Below, piece by piece: positions 59,681 to 64,000 of a stretch of DNA of 64,000 nt. The notes beneath the pieces are model-generated. The model ran no database searches, was not told where the DNA came from, and saw only the letters and a list, made by a program, of their open reading frames with translations. The stretch is from Nymphaea colorata (Eukaryota > Streptophyta > Magnoliopsida > Nymphaeales > Nymphaeaceae), in contig NC_045150.1 of the NCBI RefSeq assembly GCF_008831285.2, positions 14,615,868-14,679,867 on the forward strand. Reading direction: 5' to 3'. The position numbers were made by a program, and so were the translations under genes. Within the stretch, counting starts at the first letter, position 1, and each line of letters begins with the position of its first letter.

Positions 59681-60075
59681 TCCTCTTTGAAGATATGTCT
59701 TTTCTATAATACCTTTTCTTGTGCCGGATACTCTCCTTTCATTATGACAGTTACATTAATACAAATATGTTTGTGTTGTCCCATGTCCACCTGAACTCTA
59801 ATCCTGGTTTTATATGTGTCATACTAATGCAAAAAATTTTTGTGTGCTGGTTATGATGAAAATAGTCCGAATTCACACCGAAAAAAAAATTGGGAAGACA
59901 AAAGTGGAAGTAAAAAAAAAAGCTATAAAGGAATACCTTTTGAAAATTACTAAAATGTCCCCTTACACTTGGGTATGTACGTTGGGTACCCTTAACCGGG
60001 CACTCAACTCAATCTACCCAAACTCAGCTGAACGCTCTCCACTCACTGCGTCTTCATGAGCAACTATCACCACCC

Positions 60076-60109
<34 letters not shown>

Positions 60110-62095
60110 CCTGATTTAGACTGATTTGTTTCTTTATTCTAAAACAGCTTTAAGGATGGTGGAAAGATTAACGGACGATGTGGGCTGTTAGAGAGAGAGA
60201 CATGCATGGAATATTCTTGTGTCAGATTTCCATTGCATCCATGGGTCACATTTTCCTTTCTTTGATAAGTAGCCTAAACCATTGCATCCGGCGTTGTTAG
60301 CCGACATGAGGTCTGTATGCATGACCTAGACGAACGCCTCAGTAGGAAGCATATAAATATTAAACATCAATCAAGAAGAAGTTGCATGGTGGGTCCGGCC
60401 ATCTGAAGAGCACGGCTGGACGTCGATGGATCGAGCCCAGTTTCTTGGACTGGCCTGCCCTGATTGTGTTTTGAGAAATCCAGGACTTGTCAAACACGAT
60501 TAGCGGCCATTGACTCCACAGTTTTTCCAAAGGAAAAGAACCAACCTCGTCGGTTCGCAGTTTGAATGGGTCGCCGCAAAACACAGTTACTCGTCAGTGG
60601 CGAAGCAGGACATTCAGTGCTGACAGGCAGGCCCTTCAGAAAATCAGTGGCTGAGGGATGCCATATGCTAAGCAGTAAAATAGCTACGGAGCTTTAGCAA
60701 GTAAACTAGTAATTTTTGTGTGCCTGTGTGGGCAATTTGCCAGACAAGCCCACATGTTCCTGCATCATTCTTGATAAATAGGAGTTGCCTATTGTGATAC
60801 TTATCAATCCGCCTTAATGGTACTTTAATTCTTCATATTCTCACATTCTGTTTTTCTCTTGTAAAAGTTGGTTGGAAGCAGCCATTTGAATTGTAGGGCT
60901 TGGCTTGGGTTGATCCAAAGTGTTATACAAATCGGCTAATATTTATTTATTTATTTATGTTTACTTAGAAGAAACTCTCTTCTTCGTAAAACCACCAACG
61001 TGGACGTACTGTACTTCATTCAACTCGAATATTGTTCTTGCCATGGTTTGCAGACAAGAGAAATAACACACTAGAATGTGACAGCGGCCACAAGATTCAA
61101 CCTTGAATTCCTTGGATATGAACTGCCTTGCAGCCCAGTTGCCCTATGTGCCTTGAGGCAATCTGCCAATCTTTATTCAAGTGATTTGGAATGAAGCATG
61201 ATTTAGCAATTCATCGCCAATCACCCATTTTAAAAGATGCAGATGTATTACGGGTTTCTTTCAGTTTCCACTTGAATTTGCAATTCATTCAGAGAAATTT
61301 CCAAAATATTGAAAAAGTAGCTCCCAGCTTGATCTCACTCTCAAACTGCGGGCCCACATGGACCATCTACAGTCCAGCATCTGCAGTTTGGCATGGTTGA
61401 GGAATCGATCAATGACATCATTGGAGTTGGTCAAAGAGGGCATCTGCAGTTTAACCCAACCTGGGGATGTCAAAGAGTTGGGTTAGGTCCGAGCAAGCTG
61501 GCTCTCACCTAAATGAATGTGGGTGAACCGGATCTGGAATAGCATTAGGCTGGACCAAGGCTTGACAAAGCTGTGCTTGGGCTGACCCAAAGCCTTTATT
61601 GGCAGTCCAAGCCTGTTCTGTTTACTTATTGGGCCAGGGCCTGACCATCAACTTCATGTTTATCTTGTACTCAACCGATATCTATCCTTATTTGAAACTC
61701 TTCACTTTCATTTTCTAATTTTTGGAAACCATTGGAAATATGTCAAGAGTTTGTATGGGAGTCGACTACTGACATCATGCCAAAGAATGTGGAAAAAAAA
61801 AGTATAAAGGTATGTATTTGGGCCAAGTCAAGCCCCCAATACCGACCCAGGCCAGCTATCCCAGCAAGTTTTTTTATCTGGCGAGTAGGTCAAATGGTCT
61901 CAATTGTCCATCTGGTGCCTGGCCCAGTGACTACCCTTAGAGTCAAGTCATAGTGTTTTGGCAGCATACATAGAGGACTTTTGCTACGAAGTTCCCACTG
62001 ATCTTGTGTGTGAGAGGTTTGCCATCATTGAGAACTTACTTGTCAGCTAATTAATATTTTTGGGTGATGCATCACGATAAACTATTATAAAAATA

Positions 62096-62320
62096 CACTA
62101 CCACAAACCATAAAACGTTGCTAATACCCCTATAGTGTCTATATTTTAGCAAATAATGTTTTATTTTGAGCTATATGACAGTATCTAGCATCCGTCAAAT
62201 TTGAATCCACACACACACACACATATTCAAATTTGTCATTTCTTAGATCTTGTCTTATTACTAAAAATAAAGATTGGTCACTAAAGCATGCGGCTGTATT
62301 AGCAACAGTATCAAATAATG
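62096..62320. mobile_element. CACTA-like miniature element, copy 3
   Basis: 225 bp, beginning CACTACCAC and ending TAATG like copy 1. The inner 'gttgctaatac' / 'gtattagcaac' pair is intact. Confidence 0.4.
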
Positions 62321-62418
62321 CCTATTTATGGCACTTTTTTTAATGGTTTATGGGTTTGTCAGTGACATATTTTAAATCTATTAGTCGTCCAACATCCAGA
62401 AGATTAAAATGAATATAT

Positions 62419-62449
<31 letters not shown>

Positions 62450-62514
62450 TTGTTTATTTAATATATATTTATCTGTATTTATAATTATATTTATCACTAG
62501 AACCTTATTTTCCT

Positions 62515-62553
62515 AAGAACAATATTTTTTTGAATATTACCGTTTTCAAGAAC
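62515..62553. other. Microinverted segment, copy 3
   Basis: Same orientation as 11835-11872 and opposite to 34999-35037. Confidence 0.9.
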
Positions 62554-62759
62554 GAAGAACCATTCTGATGCAATCGGGCTGGGTTTCTCCTTCCATTAAT
62601 GATGAAAAATAATATAAAGAAAAAAAAATCAACAGAAAAATCACAATTAAGAACTGGCCTCTAACTAAGCTTCAACACTCTCTTGCTCACTCAGCAAACT
62701 GTCGATGGTCAGGGTCAGCACTTTTCAGGATTTGTCTGACCTGAATCAATATCATTAAT

Positions 62760-64000
62760 GTTGGCTTTTCTTTCGTTTTTTGTTTTTTTTTTTTACTTTG
62801 TCAACGACAAAGGAGTTTCCAAAGGACATAGCCTCCAAAGAGAAGTGATCTTTAACCACGGAATACCTTCTCACTATTGAGCCTACCAATGAACCAGAGT
62901 CACTCTCTTAGTTCCTTGACACGAGAACTAAGAGCATGACAGTTTGTGATTATAGTAACATGACAGTCTTTAGGAATCCTCTCTACAAGAACAGAGTCCA
63001 TAATTCTGATCATGTTTGAGAAGAGAAACCCTTGTACCACCAACCTGGTTTTCCTGATTGGGGAGGCATTAAACCATAGTAAACCAGCCACTTTATAAAC
63101 ATTTGCAACACATGTAGTGACCACTTCCAGCCCCACTCATCTTTACTCTGACAATGCCAAAAATGACTGAAAATTATGGTTTGCAGCTAGATATTTATCG
63201 CCTGTTTTACATATTGCCTCATTCTTGTTTATAGAATACCTCACAACATGAGTGTCAAACTTTCCTCTTAGCAATCTCAGCTAGCTAAACCACCTCTTTA
63301 TGCACCACCTGATTTTTGAAACACCATAGCTTCCAGATTGTGATATTGAAGCAGGCAAGCCAACACCATCCGAATTCATTACATGAGAACCTCTTCCTCC
63401 ACCACCAGTTCCAGACAGAGAAAAAGTCTGATGTATGGAATTTATCAACTCCAAACCATGAATAGATGTATTGCTAAATGTTCATAGCATTAGTATATGT
63501 GAAAAGAAAGTGAGATAAATCTTCACAAGCCCTCCACACAACTTAAACACAGAAACAATGGAAGACCCTACATGTTGAAGTTTGGCATCAGCAGGTAGAC
63601 GTTAATAACTACAAACAAACACAAGCCAGTTAGCTCTAGGTAATGCTTTTGTGTTTCACAATCCACAGTGCCATGTAACTACCATTCCTTTAATTTTACA
63701 TGATTCCAAACTTGGCTCCTGAGCTTTGCAGGTTTAAGATTTTCTTTAGAACAAAGAAAATCTGCACTTTGCATGAGCCTAAGTTGAAGGCAATCTCCAA
63801 TGCATTGCCCATGCCACCATAGATTTAGCTCAATGTGGTGCTGTATTACGAAGGAAAGGTTCTACTTCCCAAGCAGATCCAATGGAATCTGCTTGAGAAA
63901 AACATCCTCCGTAGAACTTAGCAAGCTCTCCATTCATCACATTTCAAGTAACAGATTTAGATCCCGCCCAAGAGAAGAAATATTAGGAACCATATCCACA
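62760..64000 (-). pseudogene. LINE C-terminal part, copy 3 (cut by window end)
   Basis: It matches 12085-13310 of copy 1. The minus-strand frame at 63136-62900 holds the possible RNase H-like end (weak), followed by an A-rich tail (minus strand) near 62797-62765. The RT core would lie beyond 64000. Unlike copy 1 it keeps the 'ctgttttacatattgcctca' stretch at 63202, which copy 2 also has, so that loss is private to copy 1. Confidence 0.75.

Larger units (their letters stand above)
52760..64000. repeat. Composite repeat unit, copy 3 (runs off the window)
   Basis: 52762-52894 matches the GA-tailed module at 4523-4660. After the gap, 52995 onward matches copy 1 from 7962. It is interrupted by the Harbinger element at 53476-59060 and continues to the window end inside the LINE. 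It shares the microinversion and the absent 278-bp segment with copy 1. Confidence 0.9.

Overview
This window is plant nuclear DNA, most likely from a flowering plant. It is repeat-dominated, AT-rich and full of transposable-element remnants. I see no intact host protein-coding gene, no tRNA or rRNA, and nothing prokaryotic. Evidence for a plant: Ty1/copia fragments with initiator-Met tRNA primer sites, a plant L1-type LINE, a PIF/Harbinger transposon with a Myb/SANT-like partner gene, hAT-type MITEs, and a nepenthesin-type aspartic protease pseudogene. The species cannot be named from this alone.

Layout. 1-3158 is a diverged 115-bp satellite with a ~1.03-kb higher-order period and one inverted monomer. 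A composite unit of about 12.4 kb then occurs three times in direct orientation: copy 1 (3159-15510), copy 2 (25286-38760, its LINE running on to 39240) and copy 3 (about 52760 to beyond 64000, with a 100-N gap at 52895-52994). Each unit carries a dead LINE on the minus strand, MITEs and microsatellites. Shuffled, more diverged pieces of the same unit lie at 16800-18180, 23860-25285 and 43900-47170. Copies 1 and 3 are sisters: they share a 40-bp microinversion with flanking deletions, and both lack a 278-bp segment present in copy 2. Between the copies lie two truncated copia elements (19015-22650 plus; 47824-49696 minus), an older copia fragment (18546-19014 minus), a 2-kb non-coding LTR retrotransposon with an intact 5-bp target duplication (41071-43095), and the protease pseudogene (39840-40238).

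The most interesting object is a 5,585-bp PIF/Harbinger element (53476-59060) inserted in copy 3. It has a perfect TTA duplication, and three homologous empty sites exist in the same window. It carries, on one strand, a Myb/SANT-like ORF1, a DDE transposase with recognisable introns, and directly downstream a third coding segment. That segment resembles the RNase H1 N-terminal hybrid-binding (viroplasmin-like) domain and ends in a hydrophobic tail. I do not know this as a standard Harbinger component. All three are broken by frameshifts or a stop, so this copy is now non-autonomous. Its 5' end also contains two perfect palindromes built from the inner terminal-repeat sequence.
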